This document shows, one piece after another, positions 17,223 through 25,184 of a stretch of 64,000 nt of DNA. The first letter of the stretch is position 1. Each line of letters starts with the position of its first letter. A program made the position numbers and the translations under genes. Source of the DNA: Comamonas koreensis. Lineage in GTDB: Bacteria; Pseudomonadota; Gammaproteobacteria; Burkholderiales; Burkholderiaceae_C. Location: the NCBI RefSeq assembly GCF_014076495.1, contig NZ_CP043575.1, positions 1,116,001 to 1,180,000 on the forward strand, read 5' to 3'. The notes below the pieces were generated by a model. The model had not been told where the DNA came from and searched no databases. It was given only the letters and a program-made list of their open reading frames with translations.

Positions 17223-18005
17223 TCAGTGGCCTGCGCCCAGATAGGCGCGGATCACATCTTCGTTATTGCGGACTTCTTCGGGTGTGCCGTCGCCGATCTT
17301 CTTGCCGTAATCCAGCACCACCACCCGGTCGGAGATATCCATCACCACGCCCATGTCGTGCTCGATCAGCACGATGGTGGTGCCGAACTCGTCGTTCACA
17401 TCGAGGATGAAGCGGCACATGTCCTGCTTTTCCTCGACGTTCATGCCGGCCATCGGCTCGTCGAGCAGCAGCACCTTGGGCTCCATCGCCAGCGCGCGGC
17501 CCAGGTCGACCCGCTTTTGCAGGCCGTAGGGCAGCTGGCCCACGGGTGTCTTGCGAAAGGCCTGGATCTCCAGAAAGTCGATGATGTGCTCGACAAACTC
17601 GCGCTGCTGGATCTCCTCGCGCTGGGCCGGGCCCAGGCGCAGCGCCTGCAGCAGCAGGTTGCTTTTGATCTGCAGGTTGCGGCCGGTCATGATGTTGTCG
17701 ATCACGCTCATGCCCTTGAACAGCGCCAGGTTCTGGAAGGTGCGGGCCACGCCCATCTCGGCGACCTGGCGGCTGTTCATGTGCGCAAAGGTCTGGCCGC
17801 GAAAGCTGATCGCGCCTTCCGAAGGCGTGTAGACGCCGTTGATGCAGTTGAGCATGGAGCTCTTGCCGGCGCCGTTGGGGCCGATGATGGAGCGGATCTC
17901 ATGCTCCTTGACGTTGAAGGAGATATCCGTCAGCGCCTTGACGCCGCCAAAGCGCAGGCTGATGTTCTTGATGTCAAGAATGACGTCACCGATTTTTTTG
18001 CTCAT
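17223..18005 (-). CDS. livG: ABC transporter ATPase LivG
   Basis: A 260-residue cytoplasmic ATPase. Walker A is GPNGAGKSS, with FRGQTFAHMNSRQVAEMGVA and the family sequence ARTFQNLALFKGMSVIDNI between. The signature region is degenerate (PYGLQKRVDLGRALA in place of SGGQ), as is usual in LivG, and Walker B is VLLLDEPMAGM. ATG 18005 is preferred over the open frame to 18038. It is 25 bases from the upstream ligase gene. Confidence 0.92.
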   Translation of the reverse strand: MSKKIGDVILDIKNISLRFGGVKALTDISFNVKEHEIRSIIGPNGAGKSSMLNCINGVYTPSEGAISFRGQTFAHMNSRQVAEMGVARTFQNLALFKGMSVIDNIMTGRNLQIKSNLLLQALRLGPAQREEIQQREFVEHIIDFLEIQAFRKTPVGQLPYGLQKRVDLGRALAMEPKVLLLDEPMAGMNVEEKQDMCRFILDVNDEFGTTIVLIEHDMGVVMDISDRVVVLDYGKKIGDGTPEEVRNNEDVIRAYLGAGH

Positions 18006-18030
18006 GGGTGGCTTTCTCTTGGCTGGGCGC

Positions 18031-19977
18031 TCAGGCAACCGACTTCAGCGGCGCGAAGGTCTTGCTGTCGGCGATCTTCAAGGTGGCGCTGACGCTGCCG
18101 CTGCGGCCGTCCTCGAACTTCACCTGGGTCTCGATGAACTGCTCGCTGCGCCCCGCGTAGAGCGCATCGACGAGCACGCCGTACTTGTCGGCGATAAAGC
18201 CACGGCGGACCTTGTTGGTACGGGTCAGCTCGCCGTCGTCGGCATCGAGCTCCTTGTGCAGAATCAAAAAGCGCGTCACCTGGCTGCCCGCCAGCATCGC
18301 ATCAGTGGCCAGGTCGGCATTGACCTTCTCGACACAGTTCTGGATCAGCGTGTAGACCTGCGGCTTCTGCGCCAGGTCGGTGTAGCCGGCGTAGGGCAGG
18401 TTCTGGCGTTCGGCCCAGTTGCCCACGGCCTCGAAGTCGATATTGATCATCGCGCAGACCTTCTCGCGCCCATCACCCAGGGCCACAGCCTCCTTGATGA
18501 AGGGGAAGAACTTGAGCTTGTTCTCGACATACTTGGGGGCAAACATCGCGCCGTCGTTGCTGCCGCCTTTGAGGCGCCCGACATCCTTGACGCGGTCGAT
18601 GATCTTGAGCTGGCCGCTCTTGTCCAGAAAGCCGGCATCGCTGGTGTGGTACCAGCCGTCTTCGCTCAGCACCTCGGCCGTTGCCTTGGGGTTCTTGTAG
18701 TACTCTTTGAGCAAGCCCGGCGACTTGACCAGGATCTCGCCGTTGTCGGCCATCTTGATCTCGACGCCGCGAATCGGGTTGCCCACGGTATCGGCAAACA
18801 CCTGGTTGTCCGGCTGGATGCAGACGAACACGGCGGTCTCGGTCGAGCCGTAGAGCTGCTTCAAGTTGATGCCGATGGAGCGGAAAAAGCTGAACAGGTC
18901 GGGGCCAATCGCTTCACCGGCCGTATAGGCCACGCGCACGCGGCTAAAGCCCATGTTGTTGCGCAGCGGGCCAAACACCATCAGGTCGCCCAACTTGTAG
19001 CTGATCTTGTCGAGCAGGCTCACCGGTTGGCCGTCGCGCAGCGCCGGGCCCACGCGCTTGGCCACCGCCATGAAGTGCTGAAACATCTTGCGCTTGATGA
19101 GGCCGGCGTCTTCCATGCGGATCATCACGCTGGTCAGAATGCCTTCGAACACGCGCGGCGGCGCAAAGTAGTAGGTGGGGCCGACTTCCTTGAGGTCGAT
19201 CTGCACGGTGGCATTGGATTCGGGGCAGTTCACCACATAGCCGCAGGCCAGCCATTGCGAGTAGCTGAAGATGTTCTGGCCGATCCAGGCCGGGGGCAGG
19301 TAGGCCAGCACTTCCTCGCCATGGCCGAGCTTTTCAAACTCGGCGCCGGCCGAGGCGCTCTCCAGCAGCGAGCGGTGGGTGTGCACCACGCCCTTGGGGT
19401 TGCCGGTGGTGCCCGAGGTGAAGAACATCGCCGCCACATCGCCGTTGTGGGTGGCCTCGACCTGCTGCTGGAACCAGCCGGGGTTGGCCGCCACAAAGGT
19501 CTCGCCGCTGGCGATCAGGCTGTCGAGCGAGGCCAGGCCGGGCTCTTCGTAGTTGCGCAGGCCGCGCGGGTCGTCGTAGTAGAGATGGCTGATCTGCGGG
19601 CATTGCTCGCGCAGCTCCAGCAGCTTGTCGACCTGCTCCTGGTCTTCGACCAGGCAAAAGCGCACCTCGGCATTGTTGAGCGGGAAAACGCATTCGGCCG
19701 CCACCGCATCCTGGTACAGCGGCACAGGAATGGCGCCAATCGACTGGGCCGCCAGCATGCTGGCATACAGGCGCGGGCGGTTGGCGCCCATCAGCACCAG
19801 GTGCTCGCCGCGCGCCAGGCCCGCTTGCGACAGACCAGCTGCTATTTTGGCCACCATCACGGCCAGCTCGGACCAGCTATAGCTTTGCCAAATGCCGTAT
19901 TCCTTTTCACGCAATGCGGCGGCCTCGGGCCGCTGGGCCGCGTGCTGCAGCAATAGCTTGGGAAATGTCGTTGACAT
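18031..19977 (-). CDS. AMP-dependent acyl/aryl-CoA ligase (long form)
   Basis: First gene of the seven-gene operon; 648 residues, the length of long-chain acyl-CoA synthetases. The adenylation P-loop MFFTSGTTGNPKGVVHTH is intact, followed by the QLYGSTETAV segment and GWYHTSDAG, and the C-terminal hinge region KIIDRVKDVGRLKGG. It activates a carboxylic acid to its CoA ester in the cytoplasm. Long-chain synthetases of this kind often open Liv-like operons in betaproteobacteria. Coupling of uptake and thioesterification traps the substrate. The chain type (fatty or aromatic) is not decidable from sequence. Confidence 0.9.
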   Translation of the reverse strand: MSTTFPKLLLQHAAQRPEAAALREKEYGIWQSYSWSELAVMVAKIAAGLSQAGLARGEHLVLMGANRPRLYASMLAAQSIGAIPVPLYQDAVAAECVFPLNNAEVRFCLVEDQEQVDKLLELREQCPQISHLYYDDPRGLRNYEEPGLASLDSLIASGETFVAANPGWFQQQVEATHNGDVAAMFFTSGTTGNPKGVVHTHRSLLESASAGAEFEKLGHGEEVLAYLPPAWIGQNIFSYSQWLACGYVVNCPESNATVQIDLKEVGPTYYFAPPRVFEGILTSVMIRMEDAGLIKRKMFQHFMAVAKRVGPALRDGQPVSLLDKISYKLGDLMVFGPLRNNMGFSRVRVAYTAGEAIGPDLFSFFRSIGINLKQLYGSTETAVFVCIQPDNQVFADTVGNPIRGVEIKMADNGEILVKSPGLLKEYYKNPKATAEVLSEDGWYHTSDAGFLDKSGQLKIIDRVKDVGRLKGGSNDGAMFAPKYVENKLKFFPFIKEAVALGDGREKVCAMINIDFEAVGNWAERQNLPYAGYTDLAQKPQVYTLIQNCVEKVNADLATDAMLAGSQVTRFLILHKELDADDGELTRTNKVRRGFIADKYGVLVDALYAGRSEQFIETQVKFEDGRSGSVSATLKIADSKTFAPLKSVA

Positions 19978-20163
19978 GGTTGTCTCCTATGCCGTTTTTT
20001 GTAGATCGCAAGTGCCATGCCTTGCGTCCTGTTGAAACCGAATGTAGGTTCAGCTTTGACGTTGTTTTGTCTTTATGACGACAATCTGCGGGAAAACGCT
20101 GTAGGTACTTTCCTGCGGCTGGCAAATATTCCAGCGCTTGGGCTGGAGACAGGGAGGAAGTGG

Positions 20164-21132
20164 ATGAAGCGTTGTCGATCTGCGCTGTTGGCGGCACTGT
20201 TGGCCAGCATCGCCATGCTGGCGCAAGGCGCGGGCCTGCACCGGTTCACGGTCGCGGGCGAGCCGCCGCTGCAGGCCTTGCTCTGGACGCCTTGCGCCCA
20301 GCCGCCGGCGTTGTTGAAACGCGGGCCTTTTGAGGTGATGGCCACCGAAGATTGCCCGGTGGCTGCCAGCGGCAAGCTGCCCTGGGTGGTTATCTCGCAT
20401 GGCTATGGCGGCAGTGCGCTCAGCCACTGGAACATGGCCGCCGCTTTGGCCGATGGCGGCATCGCCGTGCTGAGCCTGAACCACAGCCTGGACTCTGCGC
20501 TGAACCTGGCGCAAGGCGGCAGTTTTGCGGCGCTGGAGGCCCGGCCCGCCGATGTGCGCCGCGCGATCGATGGCGTGCTGGCAGACAGCCGCTGGCGCGC
20601 CGTGCTGGATGCGCAGCGCATCGGCTTTTTGGGCTTTTCACGCGGGGCCTATACCGGCCTGGTGCTCGCCGGTGCTAGGCCGGATTTTGCGCAGTTGGCG
20701 GGCCATTGCCCCGAGCCGCCATCGCCCCTGTGCCAGGCGATCGCGCAAGGACAGATCCCTGCGCTGAAGCCCCAGCCGGAGCCACGCATCAAAGCCATGG
20801 TGCTGGCCGATCCGCTGGCGGCCTTTGGTGCCAGCAGTGGTTTGGAAAAGCTGAAGCTGCCGCTGCAGCTGTGGGCTTCAGAACAAGGTGGGGACGGGGT
20901 GCCTGCGGGCTCGGTGCAGGCGCTGGCCGCGCTGCTGCCTGCCGGCAAGGCTGACAAGCCGCCCCTGCATGTGGTGGCAGGTGCCGCGCACTTTGCGTTT
21001 TTGGCGCCCTGCAGTGCGCAGCTGGCGGCTGCCGCGCCGCAGATCTGCAGCGACCCGGCAGGCTTTGACCGCCGCGCTTTTCAACCGCGCTGGGCGGCCG
21101 AGGTGCTGGCGTTCTTTCGCCAAAAACTCTGA
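20164..21132 (+). CDS. Exported alpha/beta hydrolase
   Basis: A 322-residue protein with a signal peptide (KRCRSALLAALLASIAMLAQ, cleavage near QGAG). It carries the oxyanion segment ISHGYGGS and nucleophile elbow GFSRG with Ser159, and a late His in GAAHFAF. The fold resembles the dienelactone hydrolase/PAF-acetylhydrolase group. ATG 20164 is chosen because it opens the signal peptide; the frame is open further upstream from 20017. It is divergent from the ligase operon. Substrate unknown, probably an ester. Confidence 0.8.
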   Translation: MKRCRSALLAALLASIAMLAQGAGLHRFTVAGEPPLQALLWTPCAQPPALLKRGPFEVMATEDCPVAASGKLPWVVISHGYGGSALSHWNMAAALADGGIAVLSLNHSLDSALNLAQGGSFAALEARPADVRRAIDGVLADSRWRAVLDAQRIGFLGFSRGAYTGLVLAGARPDFAQLAGHCPEPPSPLCQAIAQGQIPALKPQPEPRIKAMVLADPLAAFGASSGLEKLKLPLQLWASEQGGDGVPAGSVQALAALLPAGKADKPPLHVVAGAAHFAFLAPCSAQLAAAAPQICSDPAGFDRRAFQPRWAAEVLAFFRQKL

Positions 21133-21143
21133 GCATTTTCCGT

Positions 21144-21276
21144 AGGGACTAAGACGGCCCAGCAATCCGAAGGTTTGCGGTTGAGACTAGGCGCCCCCGA
21201 CAAGGCGCCAAGCCGCAGACAGTACTTTAGTACGGCAAGGCTCGGCAACGAAGTATCAAGGGTCGTGTTAGTCCCT
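21144..21276. repeat. Structured intergenic element with long terminal inverted ends
   Basis: AGGGACTAAGAC (21144-21155) and GTGTTAGTCCCT (21265-21276) are inverted with one mismatch and bracket 133 bases. Inside is a second hairpin, GTACT-TT-AGTAC (21222-21233), flanked by GCCGCAGACA and CGGCAAGGCTCGGC. It fills the convergent gap between the hydrolase and acyl-CoA-binding protein genes. It resembles dispersed structured elements seen downstream of genes in this group, perhaps a bidirectional terminator or small mobile element. Confidence 0.55.
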
Positions 21277-21277
21277 C

Positions 21278-21532
21278 TTAGAGCAGCTCTTGGATCATGT
21301 CGATGTACTGCTGCTTCGCATCATCTTGCGCCATGCCCTTGCACTGGTTCCAGGCGTTCCACTTGGCCGAGGCAACAAAGTCGGTAAAGCCGGGCTTGGG
21401 CTCGTTGTTGTCGCCATGCGCGCCTTGCTTGTACAGGCCATAGAGCTTGAGCAGGGTCTGGTTGTCGGGGCGCTCGCTCATGTTCAGGGCGGCTTCCTTG
21501 GCGGCTTCAAAGGCGGTATTCAGATCGGACAT
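21278..21532 (-). CDS. Acyl-CoA-binding protein (ACBP)
   Basis: An 84-residue cytoplasmic protein that binds acyl-CoA esters. The family pattern is complete: SDLNTAFEAAKEAALNMSER, then LLKLYGLYKQGAHGDNN, then FVASAKWNAWNQCKGM. Length matches ACBPs. ATG 21532 fits MSDL; the frame extends to 21607 without homology. It may buffer CoA thioesters made by ligases such as those at 18031 and 11338, but that link is only suggestive. Confidence 0.93.
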   Translation of the reverse strand: MSDLNTAFEAAKEAALNMSERPDNQTLLKLYGLYKQGAHGDNNEPKPGFTDFVASAKWNAWNQCKGMAQDDAKQQYIDMIQELL

Positions 21533-21732
21533 GGGGACCTCATGGTGTGGGGATGATGGAGCAGGGCTGCCAGTGTAGCTTGCAGCAGCGCGCGCAAGCG
21601 CTGGCATTTTTCTGATGTCTTACGGCTGCGACCGCCCGCAGCGCTGGCTTGCTGCGCAGGTGACAAATGCAGGACTGGCGTTGGTAGCCACCCCCTTTGC
21701 AGCCGCATCAAGCTGGTGCATTCTTGGCCGCC

Positions 21733-22473
21733 ATGAGCCCGCATGCCTCTCTCTACCAACGCCGCCGTGCCCCGCATGCTGCGGAAGTGGCCGACATCCC
21801 CTGGATTCCCGTTCTGCAACCCGCCGAGCGTGAGTACGCGGTGCGCCAGCTGATGGTGACCGAGGCCGAGCCGGGCGAGTATGTCTGCCGCGTAGGCAAG
21901 CCGGTGACCTACTGGTTTGGCGTGATCGAAGGCCTCTTGAAGATGAGCGCCGAAGACAGCGAGGGCCGCACGATGACCTTTGCCGGGCTGCCCCGCACCG
22001 GCTGGTTTGGCGAGGGCACGGCGCTCAAGCGCGAGATCTACCGCTATGACATCCAGGCGCTGCGCAAAAGCTCCGTCTGCGGCATTCCGGTCGATGCCTT
22101 CCATTGGCTGCTGGACCATTCGCTGGGATTTAACCGCTTTGTGATGCACCAGCTCAACGAGCGGCTGGCGCAGTTCATCAGCGCCCGCGAGATCGACCGC
22201 TTGAACCGCCCCGAGGAGCGGGTGGCGCGCACACTGGCTGCGCTGTTCAATCCCGTGCTCTGCCCGGGGGTGAGCGACGTGCTGCGCATCACCCAGCAAG
22301 AACTCGCCTACCTGGTGGGCCTGTCGCGCCAGCGGGTGAACGAAGCCCTTGCCGCCTTGCAGCACCAGGGCTTTATCCGCATCGAATACGGTGGCCTGCG
22401 TGTGCTCGACCTGCAGGCCCTGCGCGGACAGGGCTGGCTGGTTAAACCGCAGCGGGCGGATTTTGACTTGTAG
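21733..22473 (+). CDS. Crp/Fnr-family transcription regulator
   Basis: A 246-residue regulator, divergent from the ACBP gene. The cNMP-binding-like N-terminal domain has GLLKMSAEDSEGRTMTFAGL and WFGEGTALK. The long dimerisation helix follows, then a Crp-type helix-turn-helix with ITQQELAYLVGLSRQRVNEAL (about residues 185-205). The cluster of Cys residues that defines classic FNR iron-sulfur sensing is not seen, so an effector-binding type is likelier. ATG 21733 is chosen; a longer frame to 21697 has no support. Confidence 0.88.
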   Translation: MSPHASLYQRRRAPHAAEVADIPWIPVLQPAEREYAVRQLMVTEAEPGEYVCRVGKPVTYWFGVIEGLLKMSAEDSEGRTMTFAGLPRTGWFGEGTALKREIYRYDIQALRKSSVCGIPVDAFHWLLDHSLGFNRFVMHQLNERLAQFISAREIDRLNRPEERVARTLAALFNPVLCPGVSDVLRITQQELAYLVGLSRQRVNEALAALQHQGFIRIEYGGLRVLDLQALRGQGWLVKPQRADFDL

Positions 22474-22478
22474 TGCTG

Positions 22479-22706
22479 TTATGGCTTGGTGGCCGGGGCC
22501 GCTGGCGTCTCGGGCGTCGCCCCTGCTGGTGGCGGTGCGGGCATGGAGCCACCGGGCGTGGTGTTATCCGGGGTGGCGCGCGGCATCGGCGCGGTCGAGG
22601 CGCCCTTGTCGCAGCCGCTCAGCGCCGCGGCGCCCAGCACCAGGGCCAGCGCGGGCAGCCAGCGCAGCGCCTTTTGCGATGAAAGAGAGGACGGTGCTTG
22701 TGCCAT
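22479..22706 (-). CDS. Small Pro-rich lipoprotein
   Basis: A 75-residue protein with a lipoprotein signal (WLPALALVLGAAALSGC; lipobox LSGC). The short mature part is rich in Pro, Ala and Thr, with no recognisable domain. It converges on the Crp/Fnr gene with a 5-base gap. Function unknown; an envelope-associated small lipoprotein. Confidence 0.75.
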   Translation of the reverse strand: MAQAPSSLSSQKALRWLPALALVLGAAALSGCDKGASTAPMPRATPDNTTPGGSMPAPPPAGATPETPAAPATKP

Positions 22707-23027
22707 GGGAATCTCCTAAAAATAGATAAGCCCATGCTACGCCCCAATAATTGAAGTTTTTCTGGCTGGTTTGCAGTGCTCACATCTGTATGCATTCGGA
22801 TGCATATCGGCTGCGCCCTCGCAGGCTGGGGCTACGGCGTTCACACCAGCAGGGCTGGGCGGAGGCGATCGAGCCCCTGGCCGGGGTTTTCCGTAAAAAC
22901 CGGTGCAAGTTGTAAACGCACCGGCCGGGGCCAATGCCGCGCGCTGGCAGTTCTGCACAGACTTGTCCACAGGCTTCATAGCCGTGCGCGCAGCTTGGAA
23001 TGGCAAGACACGCGACAATGGCGGGCT
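22707..23027. other. Intergenic region before the pseudouridine synthase
   Basis: About 320 bases without a gene. A TTGTCCACA near 22957-22970 is a DnaA-box-like sequence but stands alone. An inverted repeat CCGGGGTTTT / AAAAACCGG near 22881-22903 could be a short hairpin. Otherwise nothing stands out. Confidence 0.5.
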
Positions 23028-24638
23028 ATGTCAAATCCCCGCTCTCCTGCTGATACGCCTGCCGCCGACGATGGCGAAGGCCGCAAAAAACTTACCCTGA
23101 CCCGCAAACCCGCGCCTGCACCTGTTGCGCGTGGCCGTGACGGAGGGCCGGGTGCGGACCGTCCGCGTTCAGCTGGTGGCCCGCGCCCCACAGGGCCCCG
23201 TCCTGGCGGCGACAGCCGATTCAGCGACAACCGAGGCGGCAGGGACAGCCGTGATGGTCGTGATAGCCGCGATGCGCGCGACAACCGGGGTGAGCGTGGC
23301 AGCAGAGACAGCTGGCCGGACCGCGATAGGCCGGACCGCGATGGCGGTTTTGGCCGTGGTGAGGCACGCGGTGGTGGCTATGGCCAGGACCGTCGTTTTG
23401 GCGACCGCGCTGACGGTGGCCGCCGTGACGATGCGCGCCCTTATGCAGGTCGCCCGGATGCTGGGCGCCCCTACGCCGGGCGCCCCTATGCCGGGCGCGG
23501 TGACTTTGTCTCCGTAGGTGCTGGATCGCGCGACCCGCGGCAGGATGGCCGCCGACCCGCAGGCCCACGCCAGGACGACCGCCGTAACGAGGGCCCACGT
23601 AGCTTTGGCCCCCGCCAGGATGACCGCCGCAACGAAGGCCCCCGTGGCTTTGGCCCCCGCTCGGACGGCCCCCGCATGGGCGGACCCCGTTCCTTTGGCG
23701 CCGGCCCACGCCAGGATGGCTTCCGCTCGGAGCGCCCACGCGACGAAGCGCCACACCGGGACGGCCCACCACGCCGGGATGCCCCGCGCCGCGAGATGCC
23801 GTCCAACGTCTGGCGTGCCGATGCGCCCCAGCGCACGATGCAGACCGCCAAGGCCCAGGCCCAGAATGAGCAGTTGAAGGCCGAAGGCCAGGTGCGCGTG
23901 AACAAGCGCCTGTCCGACCTGGGTCTATGCTCGCGCCGCGAGGGCGATGCCTGGATCGAGAATGGCTGGGTGCTGGTCAATGGCGACATCGCGACGATGG
24001 GCCAGATGGTCGAGTTGACCGACAAGATCGAGATCCAGCGCGAGGCGCAGGACTTGCAGGCCCAGCAGGTGACGATCCTGATCAACAAGCCCATGGGCTA
24101 TGTCAGCGGCCAGGCCGAAGATGGCCATGAGCCGGCGATGGTGCTGCTCAATCCGCCCAACCACTGGCGCGAGGACCACAGCAAGACCCGTTTCAACTTC
24201 AGCCAGCTCAAGGGCCTGGCCCCTTGCGGCCGCCTGGATATCGATTCGGTCGGCCTCTTGGTGCTGACCCAGGACGGCCGCATTGCCAAGCACCTGATTG
24301 GCGAGGACTCCGAGGTCGAGAAGGAATACCTGGTGCGCGTGACCTATGGTGCGGTGGACCAGGATGTGCAGCGGCATTTCCCCGACGACAAGCTCGCGCT
24401 GCTGCGCCACGGCCTGTCGCTGGACGGTGAGGCCTTGCTGCCCGCGGGTGTGGAATGGCAGAACCCCGAGCAGCTGCGCTTTGTGCTGCGCGAGGGCAAG
24501 AAGCGCCAGATCCGCCGCATGTGCGAGGCCGTGGGCCTGTTTGTCGTGGGCTTGAAGCGCATCCGCATTGGCAAGGTGGTGCTGGGCAATCTGCCCGTGG
24601 GGCAGTGGCGTTACCTGGGCGAAAACGAAGAGTTTTAA
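23028..24638 (+). CDS. RsuA/RluB/RluF-type pseudouridine synthase with Arg/Gly-rich N-tail
   Basis: A 536-residue rRNA-modifying enzyme. ATG 23028 (MSNPRSPADTPAADDG) is preferred over the open frame to 22776. Residues 1 to about 285 are a low-complexity Arg/Gly/Asp/Pro-rich region with repeats such as GRPYAGRPYAGR and GPRQDDRRNEGPR. An S4 RNA-binding domain follows (RVNKRLSDLGLCSRREGDAW at about 289-309). The catalytic domain has ILINKPMGYVSG and GRLDIDSVGLLVLT with the catalytic Asp near 404, then GKKRQIRRM. The pattern best fits RluF, which modifies 23S rRNA near helix 93, but RluB or RluE cannot be excluded. The tail probably aids RNA or ribosome binding. Confidence 0.85.
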   Translation: MSNPRSPADTPAADDGEGRKKLTLTRKPAPAPVARGRDGGPGADRPRSAGGPRPTGPRPGGDSRFSDNRGGRDSRDGRDSRDARDNRGERGSRDSWPDRDRPDRDGGFGRGEARGGGYGQDRRFGDRADGGRRDDARPYAGRPDAGRPYAGRPYAGRGDFVSVGAGSRDPRQDGRRPAGPRQDDRRNEGPRSFGPRQDDRRNEGPRGFGPRSDGPRMGGPRSFGAGPRQDGFRSERPRDEAPHRDGPPRRDAPRREMPSNVWRADAPQRTMQTAKAQAQNEQLKAEGQVRVNKRLSDLGLCSRREGDAWIENGWVLVNGDIATMGQMVELTDKIEIQREAQDLQAQQVTILINKPMGYVSGQAEDGHEPAMVLLNPPNHWREDHSKTRFNFSQLKGLAPCGRLDIDSVGLLVLTQDGRIAKHLIGEDSEVEKEYLVRVTYGAVDQDVQRHFPDDKLALLRHGLSLDGEALLPAGVEWQNPEQLRFVLREGKKRQIRRMCEAVGLFVVGLKRIRIGKVVLGNLPVGQWRYLGENEEF

Positions 24639-24682
24639 GCACTGATCCGCCGCCGCAAGCCTTGGGTTTGCAGCGCTGCATG

Positions 24683-24724
24683 AACCCCTCTCTGGCCTTC
24701 ACGGGCCTTGGAGGGGTTAGCTTT
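24683..24724 (+). terminator. Terminator between convergent genes
   Basis: AACCCCTC (24683-24690) pairs with GAGGGGTT (24711-24718), followed by AGCTTTTTG. It serves the pseudouridine synthase transcript and overlaps the stop codon of the convergent HTH gene. Confidence 0.65.
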
Positions 24725-25175
24725 TTGCGATGGGTGGTTTTTGGGGGCGGGCCGGTGCGATACCTCGGGCCATGCGGGCATTGCGTACCGCCGCCACCGT
24801 CAGACCCAGCTGCGTGGCCACATCGGCATCGGATGCGGTGCCCAGCAGCATCACTTCGTTGGGCTGCCAGCTGTGCTGGCTGTGCTTGCCCCGGCTGCTG
24901 TCCAGCGGGGCAATGCCTAGGGATCCACGCTTGGCCACGACGCTGGCCTTGCTGATGCCCCATTGCGTGGCCAGGCTGGCATCGCTTTCCTGGCCCAGCG
25001 CGGCCAGCATCTCCGGCGTCCATGCCACATGGCCAAAGGCGGCAATGCCCAGGCTGTTGCGCTTGAGGTTCACGGTTTTGGCGCTGGTGCCCCAGCGCTC
25101 GGCCAGTACCGCATCCTTGTCCGTCCCTAGCGCGGCCAGCATCTCATCGGTCCATTGCAGGCTTGCGCGTCCCAT
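24717..25175 (-). CDS. Protein of three tandem HTH-like repeats
   Basis: A 152-residue protein consisting almost wholly of three repeats of about 43 to 48 residues. Each opens with a Trp block (QWTDEMLAALG, AWTPEMLAALG, SWQPNEVMLLG), continues with an Ala/Leu/Val segment (VLAERWG, SLATQWG, DVATQLG) and ends in a recognition-helix-like stretch with RxSLGIA or RMARGIA. They resemble homeodomain-like or Myb-like helices. Starts 9 bases after the amidase stop, so the two may be co-transcribed. A DNA-binding role is likely; target unknown. Confidence 0.75.
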   Translation of the reverse strand: MGRASLQWTDEMLAALGTDKDAVLAERWGTSAKTVNLKRNSLGIAAFGHVAWTPEMLAALGQESDASLATQWGISKASVVAKRGSLGIAPLDSSRGKHSQHSWQPNEVMLLGTASDADVATQLGLTVAAVRNARMARGIAPARPQKPPIAKS

Positions 25176-25184
25176 GCTGCGGCC

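Noticed and set aside
17839..19956. 705-residue plus-strand open frame
   Set aside because: It lies antisense to the intact CoA ligase, has Ala/Leu/Val/Gln/His-biased composition typical of a GC-rich shadow frame, and has no family motifs.
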